64,000 bases of DNA, taken from NCBI RefSeq assembly GCF_964340395.1, contig NC_135555.1, positions 9,000,931-9,064,930 of the forward strand, given 5' to 3'. Shown one piece after another: positions 53,001 to 62,234 of the stretch. The notes beneath the pieces were generated by a model. It searched no databases, was not told where the DNA came from, and worked only from the letters and a program-made list of their open reading frames with translations. Source of the DNA: Glandiceps talaboti. Lineage: Eukaryota > Hemichordata > Enteropneusta > Spengelidae. Both the position numbers and the translations under genes were made by a program. Position 1 is the first letter of the stretch. Every line of letters starts with the position of its first letter.

Positions 53001-53230
53001 TAGACCCCTCCCCAGATATACACCTGATTGCAGTGATGAACACAAGTTACACAGATCAGGGGCAGAAATAGGATATGGACACACAATAGAGGCATTTGGG
53101 GTAGAAATAGTGTTTATAGACCCTTCCCGAAATAAAGACCTGATTTGGGGTTTCTGATTTACTGTCTTGATCATTTTAGTACACTTTGTGTTTATCTTTT
53201 CATTCTTGGCAGAACCATGATGAATTTTAA
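40524..53230 (+). CDS. POGLUT2: Protein O-glucosyltransferase 2/3 (KDELC1/2 type), ten coding exons, 506 aa
   Basis: Exons 40524-40723, 42529-42731, 44631-44836, 48721-48798, 49384-49556, 50493-50730, 51344-51553, 52043-52132, 52826-52930 and 53213-53230 join to 1521 nt (507 codons). A signal peptide (residues 1-19) precedes a filamin-type Ig domain (about 22-134) and a CAP10/GT90 glycosyltransferase domain (about 200-465) with [17 protein letters not shown], the family motif FWRGRDSR near 312, [11 protein letters not shown] and DSIYYEHFY. The mammalian enzymes act in the ER lumen and add O-glucose to certain EGF repeats of Notch and fibrillins. Human POGLUT2 and 3 are about 500 aa, so length fits; whether this animal has one pre-duplication gene cannot be told. 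The C-terminus is HDEF, a variant ER-retrieval signal encoded by an 18-nt last exon. Introns 3 and 5 begin with arrays that copy the donor sites. Confidence 0.95.
41001..41040. repeat. (GT)n in POGLUT2/3 intron 1
   Basis: Twenty GT dinucleotides, intronic. Confidence 0.97.
44797..47990 (+). repeat. 3.1-kb minisatellite (about 47-bp unit) spanning the exon 3 / intron 3 boundary
   Basis: The unit is GATAACAAGGTTAGTATAGA followed by CATAGTCTATGTTATTATAC and TATCATA. The first, founding-like unit is the end of exon 3 (GACATAGTCTATGTCATTAT, AGTATCATAGATAACAAG) plus the start of intron 3 (GTTAGTATAG). By hand I count about 68 further copies of AACAAGGTTA-type donors up to 47990, with short variants of about 42-44 bp. 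Each unit also contains TATAGAC-ATA-GTCTATA, a 7-bp inverted repeat. Reading through the true donor gives [12 protein letters not shown] and an in-frame stop, so only the first donor keeps the protein intact. Confidence 0.97.
48575..48690. repeat. Foldback family A, copy in POGLUT2/3 intron 3
   Basis: The sequence AGTGACAAGGCCCCTTAGGT and GGCTGAATGAAGAAAAATAT matches one arm of the element at 2838-2962, with a diverged opposite arm (AAGGGTTTTGTCACTTCTTG). It ends only 30 bp before exon 4. Confidence 0.6.
49196..49285. repeat. Foldback family A, diverged copy in POGLUT2/3 intron 4
   Basis: AAGGAAAAATATGAG, CTAAGGGGTGTAGCGACTCA and TAGTGACAAGCCTTTAGGTC correspond in order to the element at 2838-2962. 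The outer arms are partly eroded (CTGACTAAATGAAGAA). Confidence 0.55.
49542..49971 (+). repeat. 43-bp minisatellite, ten units, spanning the exon 5 / intron 5 boundary
   Basis: The unit GAAACTATGGGCAG|GTAGGC followed by AACATTTCATATGCTACAAG and AAT recurs at intervals of 43 bp; the donor-like GGGCAGGTAG starts at 49551, 49594, 49637, 49680, 49723, 49766, 49809, 49852, 49895 and 49938. The first is the true exon 5 end (codons E-T-M-G-R). Units 2-6 read ACTGGGGG instead of ACTATGGG, whereas units 7-10 again match the exon. Reading through the true donor gives an immediate TAG. Confidence 0.97.
50915..51330. repeat. Degenerate minisatellite (about 42 bp) in POGLUT2/3 intron 6
   Basis: GACTGTTGTCATAGTGATGA followed by TAGACTTGCAGTGATGAT recurs about nine times with many substitutions and small indels, ending just before exon 7. 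It is older-looking than the arrays in introns 3 and 5 and does not include an exon boundary. Confidence 0.75.
52975..53155. repeat. Two decayed direct repeats in the last POGLUT2/3 intron
   Basis: GGGGTAGAAATAGTGTT followed by AGACCC and CCTGATT occurs at 52985 and 53098, with a third partial copy (GGGGCAGAAATAGG) between them. Confidence 0.6.
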
Positions 53231-54220
53231 GCTGGAAAAAACTGCAATACATATCCTGTAGTCAGATGTCTATTGTTGACAATGGTCAATGGGTGCTATA
53301 GAAGATAAAACAGGAGCAGTCCAGGTTTTCATATATTACTCCAAGTAATTGTGTACTTACCAGTAATATTGATGCAAGATGGTGGCCAATAAAAGCTCAG
53401 TGGTGTAGTTCAAGAATCAACATATCAAGACTTAGTTAGTTTCTACTGCTTACCTATAGTTTCACGTCTGGATACTTATCCAGTTGTTTTCCGCTCTTTC
53501 ACTTTTGTTCCGGACAATCCAAAACAAACAATGCTATGAAAGTTTAAAACAAAACTATATATACTCTTATAGTCCAAACATCCAAGCCTTGCTTAGTTAT
53601 TAGCCCAATCAAGTGCCATTTGGTGAACATTCTAGTCCCATCAGTTGTCATTTGGTGAACACTCCAGTCCAGTCAATTGTCACTTGATTCACATATGCAA
53701 GCTTTATTGCGACCATGGAAAAAAACTGTGTATGTTCAAGACGGGATGTTGTTTTAATATAACTAGGCATTTATTGAGATCTGTGCAGAAAGAAATTAAT
53801 AGTCACTGGATATATTACAAGTAATGAAGCTGATGAAATAACAATGATACCTGTACACAATGTAACTTATACAATTTGATACATATGTAATGAGTTCTTA
53901 TAAACATTCATAGTATATTTATTCAAATTATGAATTATATCAACAAACTTTACTTACTCTTTATTAATGGGATCTCTTTAAAGGAGATCACTTCAGGTTT
54001 ATAAACTTAAAGTGTCCTGGTCTGTACTTTGTAGAATTAGACAAAATTATATATAAAGTTGAATGTAGAATTTTTTTTTTATATCACAGTTATTGCTTAA
54101 TTCTATGTTACAATGTACTAACAAGGTGAGTATTAATGGGTTTTCTTTCTTGACAATCTTCAACTTGAAGGTACTGTTATTAGCACAACTGAATTAAAGG
54201 TGAATTAGTGCTGAAGACAT
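53231..54220. other. POGLUT2/3 3' UTR and intergenic sequence
   Basis: An AATAAA occurs near 53384, about 150 bp after the stop codon, and could end the transcript. Two partial copies of 'CCAATCAAGTGCCATTTGGTG/CCATCAGTTGTCATTTGGTG/CCAGTCAATTGTCACTTG' lie in tandem at 53607-53690. No gene is seen. Confidence 0.45.
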
Positions 54221-54223
54221 TGT

Positions 54224-54247
54224 AATCAAACTCTGTCTGTCTCTCTG

Positions 54248-54284
<37 letters not shown>

Positions 54285-54286
54285 GC

Positions 54287-54338
<52 letters not shown>
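54224..54338. repeat. (CTGT)n-(GT)n compound microsatellite
   Basis: CTGT units at 54231-54284 are followed by GT dinucleotides at 54293-54338. Confidence 0.96.
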
Positions 54339-54343
<5 letters not shown>

Positions 54344-54372
54344 TCTGAAAGTGAAGGGATTCACTGGACATA

Positions 54373-54680
54373 TGTAATGAAGTCGTCTTCATAATGTAGG
54401 CCTTTAACGTAGAAACCCCTATTTGAATTTTATAATAACCAACAACACCCTTGACACAGCATAACACCATAGACATGTACACAGAACTTCATTGAGGAAA
54501 TTTGATCGTTGGTCTCAGAATTGATAGTGCTCAGCTCAGTAAAGATAAATCTCCTCAGTGAAGTTCTTTGTGCGTGTGCATGGTGTTATGCTGTGTAGAG
54601 AGTATTGGTTATAGTAAGATCCAAGTAGGACATAGGGGATCTAAGTGAAGAAACCTATATATGAAAACGACTTCATTACA
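54373..54680. mobile_element. 308-bp foldback MITE with TGTAATGAAGTCGT termini
   Basis: The ends TGTAATGAAGTCGT and ACGACTTCATTACA are perfect inverted repeats. Pairing continues inward: ACACAGCATAACACCAT and AGAACTTCATTGAGG on the left mirror CCTCAGTGAAGTTCT and ATGGTGTTATGCTGTGT on the right. Both ends are flanked by ATA, a candidate target-site duplication. There is no coding sequence. Confidence 0.8.
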
Positions 54681-55744
54681 ATATATTACAACTGCACTCT
54701 GATATGACTTGAGTTGTTTACTTGTAGTTTGTGTGGGGTGGGGGTGGAGGTGGGGGCTGGGGGTCTTGGGGGGATTCAAGGCAAAGTGACTATATTAGTG
54801 AAATGAATATCACGGTAAAAATGTGAACCACTTACAGAAAATGTAATGAAAGGATTGGTTTAATATTTTGTAAGGATGTTCTAGGGGATGTCTAGACAAA
54901 AGAAGGCAAGCTAAACTTACAAAAGACTTGCTTTTTACTTCTGGATAAATCCTGTCAAAAGATGGATGGTCTAAATGAAGTATAAATATAGATTTGAGGT
55001 TGACATAGGCCTAAAGTGGTATTGTCATATGGGAGGCACACCCATATTGAGGATGGATGACCACAGTTGTCATCCCACCCTCACCCTCATTGTCATAAAC
55101 CACAACCTCTCTCACGGCACCATCCAAGATGCTCCTAATATTTCACAGTGTCGCAGAAGAAATATCATCTCTGGTTTGCAAGAATGCCTCACCCCAGGCC
55201 TTGAACTTGAAGGTAGTACCAGTAATTAATGCATATGGTCTGACATGTGACTTACAGATTAGGTTCTAAAATATCAAATTGAAATGTTTTTTAAATTAAC
55301 TCTAAAGATCACTAAATATGACAATGTCCATCATATTTTAGACTAAGATACATTGTGTTGTTCCTCCCTCACCTACCCCAGCTGGTTGACTGATGTGTGA
55401 GGGTGCTCCATCACGGCGTACCTTACAGACTAATCATATCTTCCCCTAAATGAAATTACGGTTACCCGCAGTGTTTGCATGTGACGTGAATGTGTTTGTA
55501 AAGTCAAATATGCTGGCATACAAAGTGTAAAATGAACCCAGTTTAGACATGCAACCTGCAATGCAGTTTATTTCCCCCCATAGACAGGTTGAAGTAATGC
55601 AATACCAAGGTATATGCTGGAATGTTTAAATAGAAATTGATGTGTCTGGAGGACGAACCAAGGAACTGTAAGTGACTTGGGTACCGGTATTTAAAAAGAT
55701 TGGACACTTTGTATGCTTCTTTGCTTATATTTAATCAAAATCAG
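54681..55744. other. Intergenic between convergent POGLUT2/3 and the RRM-like gene
   Basis: No coding sequence recognised. Contains a foldback family B copy at 55338-55433 and a G-rich patch at 54732-54771. Confidence 0.45.
55338..55433. repeat. Foldback element, family B copy 2
   Basis: TTAGACTAAGATACATTGTG at the left faces CGGCGTACCTTACAGACTAA at the right; CCTCCCTCACC and GTGTGAGGGTG are mirrored inside. Read on the minus strand, the right arm matches the left arm of the 30783-30890 element (TTAGTCTGTAAGRTAC, then TGATGG and CCCTCACACAT). Confidence 0.55.
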
Positions 55745-58700
55745 TCAGAAATGACTGGTCAAAAAGTTATCCACTGTAACATGAAGATGATTGTTTTTAA
55801 CTTTGAATTTCTTATTGAGCATCGATTTATGGTGCCACGAACAAAACACCCTGTTCATTGGTTTACCAATGTTTCGACACTGTACTGCCTGGCAAGCACT
55901 AGCTATATTACTGAAGATTACTCTGCCGCTGGTGGCGCTAGTCAGTACGACGTAGTCAATTTCACCAAATGGACGGAGAGTTTTGTAAAGGAGTTCAGCA
56001 TTATAAGTGTCACCATTACGTAATATTCTCCACCTGCCAACAGAGAATTGAAAATGTAAGTATTAGGAATTTTGTGGTTTGTATATGAAATTTTCACAAA
56101 CTGAGAGCATGCTCATGTACGACTAACATTTTTGTCTCCAACTTCCATATCAACACAAGTCAATTCAAGATTTTTTTTCTTCAAAATTTGAAAACACTTG
56201 TTCAGAAATGTTTTAATTTCAGTCGCTGCCACTGCGGAAAACCGTTGCCAAATTTTGCCTTTTCGTTTCACCTTGTCTTTCAAAATTGTATTGTTTCTCA
56301 TCCTGACACAAACTTGTATCCGTTATATAAAGGGGGACGTCATTCTAGTCATTTCATGGCTTTAAGTTACCTTCATTACGCGCGATTTCAGAGAAATATC
56401 AAGTTGAAATGTCCCTCCTTCGGGGATCTTTGCTGTGGACCACGCTGCCTCATGGGAGTCAGCAGAAATGTTTATGCAATAGATTGAACTGAATTGAAAT
56501 TTATTCCAACAGAAATTGAAAACAAAATATACATTCTTTTGAAAGTAATACAATTTGAAAACAGAATTCATCTGGCGAGGGCCATGGAATAGTTCCCGAT
56601 GAACTAATCAAAGTCCATGGACCAAACATTCGTGAAAATTAAGGCTAATTTGGCATGTTTGGGGTACGAGATATAACAACAAAAATACCTCTCCTGTGAA
56701 TAGTGATGGAGATTATATCGGAAAATGAATATCAACAAAGAATGTTCGTGAACTGTACACTGAAAGTAAAATTTACCTAGCAGTCATGAATATACATATT
56801 CACAGATCACATATGTAAAGGGAACATAAGTTGTTTACGATAAAACTAAATATAATTAAAGAATATAGGTCTATATCAAGCTACATGTACTTATGATACC
56901 CCATAAACGTCATGCAGGTTTTGGACAAGGAGAACCCGTTCATTTTATATCCCGTTGAGTAAACCTGTCCACGAGGTGCAACAACTGTCGTGTTTGGTTT
57001 GTCTATTTATGTATTGTCGCCATGACCAAAATACAGCAAGGTAAAAAATAGACTCTGTAACTATAGCAACTACCTGTCTTTAAATGCGTACCTGACATCT
57101 ATCGTAGACAGTGGATGCTGCTGTCGATTCAAAATAGAATCTCTGAAGATTAATTTTTCCAACTTATCACCGACACTGAATTTGGGAATACTATTCAACA
57201 TCGGTATAGGTGACAAAGTAGGTATGCAAGTATCGTATGCAGTGTCCACCATTATTGCTGACTTATACCGTTGTATCATTTCTTCGTGCAAATCTTTAGC
57301 ACTTCTCTGACGACATATGCTGACACTCTTCACACAAGGAATATGCCTTGTTTTCGCATCACCGATAACCAAAGCTGTAAAGTGAAGTATTACTAGTAAA
57401 ACAAAGCAATTCATATTTGTCCACCTGTAAGTTGTGAATGGGTGTTCGATGGTACACATTATACCTATAATATAGTAATGAGTATGTGAATGCATGTTTA
57501 TTTGGTGTGAATCTCCTAAAGGATAAGATGGTATGTAAAGATCAACAAGCTGAGTTTATATATATTTTGGACGTAATTTATATTTTTCCTGCATTTTGAA
57601 AGTTACCCGGAGTATTCTATTAGTAAGCTTACATCCTGTATAGAAGTATGGAAACTGTCGAGGAAATTTATTCCTCCTATGCCACCAACTGTTATCAATT
57701 AACATAATAATCGAGGTTTTTCTAGAAAACTTGTAAACTCAACTTGTGACACTTTTACAAATGTATAACACATGAAAGCAGTAGCAACGATTCGTGATGG
57801 TTCGATGCATAACGATCTGATGACGGTTATACAGGAAAACGACATTCAAGATTGTGGATAGTTCGACAGTTAACTTCGGGTACTAAACAGTGTGTAAAAA
57901 CCACAGCTATATCAACTATGAAGGCAAAAATGACTGTCTTTGAGGTAAATACACTACATACATTGGTATACTAATAGTGAAATGAAGTAGATATGGTAAA
58001 CAACAGGATCAACTACAAATTATCAGTCGGCAGGAGCGCGGTTTGCATGTGTGCATGTGTGTGCGTGGGCGCGCGCGTGTGTATATACTGTACATATATG
58101 GTGATATGATATATAAAACACAATGAAAACTGGTTGGTCTCAAAAAACTCATCTCGAAGGGTTTCAAAAAAAGTGACTAGCTTTATTACACACACACACA
58201 CGCGCGCGCGCGCGCACACACACACACATACATACATACATACATACATACATACATACATACATACATACAAAACAAACACACACATACATACATACAC
58301 ACACATACACACACATACATACATACATACACACATACATACATACATACATACATACATACATACATACATACATACATACAAAACAAACACACACATA
58401 CATACATACACACACATACACACACATACACACACACATACATACATACATACACACATACATACATACATACATACATACATACATACATACATACATA
58501 CATACATACATACACACATTATAGTGTCAACAAGAAAAGGACGAGAACGAGTAAGTACGGTATATTGTAAAGAAAGAAAGAAAGACATACATGTACTTAC
58601 CGTGTCCTTTCTTATCAAGTTTTGCTACCATAAGTTTCCGTGTGTTACCAGTGACACTTGCTGTAAAGTGATCCGGTAATAACGTACACGCGTTTGCAAG

Positions 58701-58847
58701 CCGATGAAACACTTGTCGCTTTTGAAACTCGTTTGGTTTTTCTAGCAAAGTGTCCTGTTGAATCTGGCGTTGCTTCATTTGTTTTCTTTCTCGATAGCGT
58801 GGGGCTACGCTGTGGATTTCTAAAGCGTCTTGCATATACTTCGACAT
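55745..58847 (-). CDS. Unrecognised three-exon gene with an RRM-like C-terminal domain (278 aa)
   Basis: Minus-strand exons 58601-58847, 57074-57374 and 55745-56033 have donors CACG|GTAAGT and GACAG|GTAGTT and acceptors TTTACAG|CT and TTGGCAG|G, and sum to 837 nt (279 codons) in phase. Exon 1 encodes MSKYMQDALEIHSVAPRYRE and a Lys/Gln-rich helix, then LANACTLLPDHFTASVTG. Exon 2 contains DLHEEMIQRYKSAIMVDTAY and a Pro-rich turn. Exon 3 resembles an RNA-recognition motif: AELLYKTLRPFGEIDYVVL, then SGRVIFSNIASACQAVQ, matching the helix 1 - PFGEI - beta 2 - RNP1-like beta 3 - helix 2 pattern, though the aromatic RNP residues are poorly kept (RVIF). No signal peptide or membrane segment is present once the introns are removed. 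I do not recognise the family; the RNA-binding role is only a suggestion. It is convergent with POGLUT2/3. Confidence 0.72.
58013..58090. repeat. (GT/GC)-rich simple repeat in intron 1 of the RRM-like gene
   Basis: Short GTGCATGTGTGTGCGTGG-type alternating purine-pyrimidine sequence. Confidence 0.6.
58188..58516. repeat. (CA)n/(CG)n/(CATA)n compound microsatellite in intron 1 of the RRM-like gene
   Basis: CA, then CGCGCG at 58201-58214, then CATA tetranucleotides interrupted by two identical CAAAACAAACACACACATAC blocks at about 58271 and 58381. The two blocks with their CATA/CACA flanks form a 110-bp direct duplication. Long repetitive frames are artefacts. Confidence 0.96.
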
Positions 58848-60740
58848 GTTTGGTTGGCTCCTACCTACGCCATAACAAAACCGCCCATTTTAGACTAAAT
58901 CTCTCCCAAAATAACTGGATAATTACTTAATAATTAAGTTCTTCCTACTATGCAAACCGCGCTTTTGAACACGTTTTCTGTTCGCTAGATTCGAACAAAA
59001 GTAAAGAACAATAGACAATCCGCAATTCTATTTCGTCTCCATAGCAACAGTCTGTCTCTAATTTTCTCAGTGTATGTACGGTCGTTACTTTTTTTAAAAA
59101 AATGGAATCGACATAGTTATTAATAATAGATAATTATAATGAATTTGGGATGTATTTATATTTTCTGCAATACGGTATTTTTATCGAAGGACCGGTGTAC
59201 GGTACGGTATACATGTATACTCCTACTTTGATGTAAGCCCAAGTCAATAGAGACTGCTACGTGACCAACTGGTATGTAAGAAATTGCCTTTTTGGTTCAA
59301 TCACAGTAACCACTCTTCAATTTTTCCCGGAACCACCGTGACAGTAGGATAGCCTAAATCCCAACATGAGTTGACTGTAGGCTACATAATGTCCTCTTAT
59401 TCTACCGATGAAAACCAATTCAGAATTTACAGTCTTGTGGATGTTTTCTATCTTTCCTGGTTGTAGTAGAGCAATGACAGACTGGAAATACCATTAAAAG
59501 CAAAAAAACACCCCAAAAACACACCAAGCAAGCAAGCAAGCAAGCAAACAAGCAAACAAACAAACAAACAAACAAACAAAGAAACAAACAAACAAACACA
59601 CACACACACACAAACAAACAAACACACACACAAACAAACAAAACACGATAAACCTCAAAGTTAAATGTTCACTCCAAGAAGCATTTTTTGCAATGTTTTT
59701 CTTGAATATCTTTTAGAAGTGTGAGCGTTTTTGGCATGTTGTACTGTAGTAAATGTACTATAGTAAAGTTTTAACAATCATGTAAACGGTAGTACTGCAA
59801 TAATTTAAGATAAAATTGGTCACTGGAAATGGCTACGTACTTCATTGTGTATCATTAGTGTAATAAAGGAAAGTTGTCATCGCGGTATGATTATATAGAT
59901 TCCGGTGTGAACTCATCACCCAAGGGCAACAATTTCTACAATTCCATCATTCGCTTCCACCTCACCTTTCTGGTCTTAAAGGGAGTCGTATCGAGGGGTC
60001 TTGAATTTTTTTTTAGAGAAGGGGCCGGGTCTACTAAAGTGAAGGCATCTTAAAAAGCAGTAAGGCCAGGGTCTTTGGGATACATGGGGTATGGGCGAAC
60101 GAAAATTCAAAAAATCAAAGTGTCAATTGGGATAGCGGAATAGTGCAAGCCTATATAGTAGGTTACATTTAATAGCTCATGCTTTTTGATATATTTTAAC
60201 AGGAGAAGGAGGGCGTGTGTTAAACAAAGGAAGTTGAGCTATGAGGGAGGGCCACTTTTCAGCTCAACAAAATCCGGAGAGGGTCATATTTTATGCAATA
60301 GCCCTGGCCGGATTTCCCCCACCCCCTATAATTACTGAAGGCTCCTTTATCCTCTGATGGTGATGACTTACAGTTAATTGGACCACAATTACACTCATTG
60401 GCGATTGCAAGGCTCAAGGAAAACATGTTTTTAATCAGAATAGAAAGCCCTATACTTATGATAATTCATTATATTAATTTGTGCAAATTTTACAGCAAGG
60501 TATATGTTTCACTTTAGACTTGGGGAGGGGTGCTTCTAAAACCAAGTTTTTCAAAGGGGCACCTTAATTAAAAAAAAATGTTTAGCAATTTCTCATCCAC
60601 CCCCCTCCTACAATGTTGAAATTTGAACGGTCCCAGCTAAGAGCGCACGTACTTACGCACTCTTGGCACTAGGTGGCGCTGTATCAAGCTACTTTCGAGG
60701 TCATACTAGGTCATTTGACTGGCAAAACATCACAGGCAGT
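58848..60740. other. Intergenic; simple repeats and a possible degraded element
   Basis: A (CAAG)n/(CAAA)n/(CA)n tract lies at 59522-59642. From about 59980 to 60640 there are several GGGGTC(T/A)-plus-T-run blocks and G- or C-rich patches like those in the 28467-30206 element, but I could not define ends. No gene is visible. Confidence 0.45.
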
Positions 60741-62162
60741 GTGACCCAGACCAAGATGAGTAAGCTTTGTCTCGTCAAAAGAAAATGCATTGTGTGTAAA
60801 TAAGCCGAGAGGCCTTGAAAGGCCGGAAGATGTTTATCTGCCGTGTACTATTAGTAGGAAGCGAGGTAGACCTAACCTCGGCTAATATAACTGATCATGA
60901 TCGTCATCACCTGACATCACACACAGCAAGTTCCACATGATCCACGGTGACTTTTAAATTGAACATGAAAGAGTTTTTTCGCGATTGTTAACGTGAAATA
61001 TTACATTCAAACACTCAGGATACATGTAAGTACACACTTCATGTTTATTGTATCAGTTGTGTCATGCCATATGCTTATGTTCGTCCACAGGAAGTTGAAG
61101 ATTCTATTTTTACGTGATCTCGGAGTTCGTCATTGATGTATTAATTTCTAAGACAATCACATCCTTAGGTTCACATTGCTATTAAAGACGTAATTACCGT
61201 ACTATAGAACACTGTGCCGATTAAGTCAAGTACCTGTTGTAATAGCGAGTGGAAGGACGGTATATTTTACACAAATCCCTAATTTCAACAGTTGCTGGTA
61301 GTTATATAGCAAAGTGTGTATCGGTGCAGGTTGGAACGTGACCTGGGCTGGTCAGTGTGGTGTGCACTTTACACTGCAAACTGAATGCATATGTTGTCAA
61401 ATATGAATTTGATTAGATTCAATAGCGCTACAACATCATTGCCATATTAGTTTTTATGAAGGCAAACAAAAAGTGAAAACCCCAAGGTGATAATTCAAGA
61501 CAATGACATCACTTTTATGGTAGTTGTCATATTCACCATAGTCTAGTTCCTATACAGTATCGTTACAATATACACCTCCACTGATATAGAAATGACGTTG
61601 GCATGCGGATTATATTCACACCACATGTTGGTATCTCATTCAGTGTACATTTATAACAAGTTAATTTCATCAAAAAAGATATTATTGCAATTAATCAACC
61701 AACACAGTATGTCATATTCTGGTTACCAAAGCAATCACAAGAGGGGGCACCAAATTTTCATCATGGCTTTAATAGTCTGCTGATCATTTGGCAATATAGT
61801 CTATATATGAACAGAGAATAAATTTAAGGCTACATTATACATCCATTAGCATTATGTTAGGCATAGAATACATATACATCATGCACTCCACTCAGGTAAT
61901 ATATTTTTATTCATTACGAAGAATTTGTAATGCCTAGTATAGCGTATACTGAGTGTACATTTTGAAGTCACATAGAACACACAGCATTCTTATGATGCAC
62001 AACTTGGCATACATACACAGGAAACATTATAAGCCATTTAGTTTGTAAACTGTGTATCATTTCATTATCCATTTATTCATAGATCTTGAGTCGAGTACCT
62101 GTGATGTATATCGTAAGATAATTCAGTGATGTAACATTACTATGGATTTGTTGTTTTTACAG
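60741..62162 (+). other. Upstream region and probable 5' UTR intron of the Kelch gene
   Basis: A clear acceptor (TTGTTTTTACAG) ends at 62162, so the coding exon is preceded by at least one non-coding exon. A possible donor, ACAT|GTAAGT, sits at 61026 after a somewhat CpG-richer stretch from 60830, but the assignment is weak. The rest is AT-rich with no recognised feature. Confidence 0.4.
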
Positions 62163-62165
62163 GGT

Positions 62166-62234
62166 ATGAATTGTGAACATCTAGGCAGTGACCATGGAAC
62201 AACAGAATGGCATACTGTCCATAGAAAACAGTAA
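62166..62234 (+). other. Upstream ORF (22 codons) overlapping the Kelch start codon
   Basis: An ATG just after the acceptor opens MNCEHLGSDHGTTEWHTVHR plus KQ and a TAA, in a different frame from the main protein. It overlaps the main ATG at 62194 by about 40 bases. Such overlapping uORFs usually lower translation of the main frame; the uATG context is moderate (G at -3, A at +4). Confidence 0.5.

Noticed and set aside
57070-57495. A 141-aa minus-strand protein with an apparent signal peptide (MNCFVLLVILHF)
   Set aside because: The hydrophobic start lies in intron sequence. A clean TTTACAG acceptor at 57375 joins the rest in phase to the exon at 58601-58847, so this is exon 2 of the RRM-like gene.
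62188-62193. GTG start two codons upstream of the Kelch ATG
   Set aside because: The ATG at 62194 has an optimal ACCATGG context; a GTG start is not expected in an animal gene.
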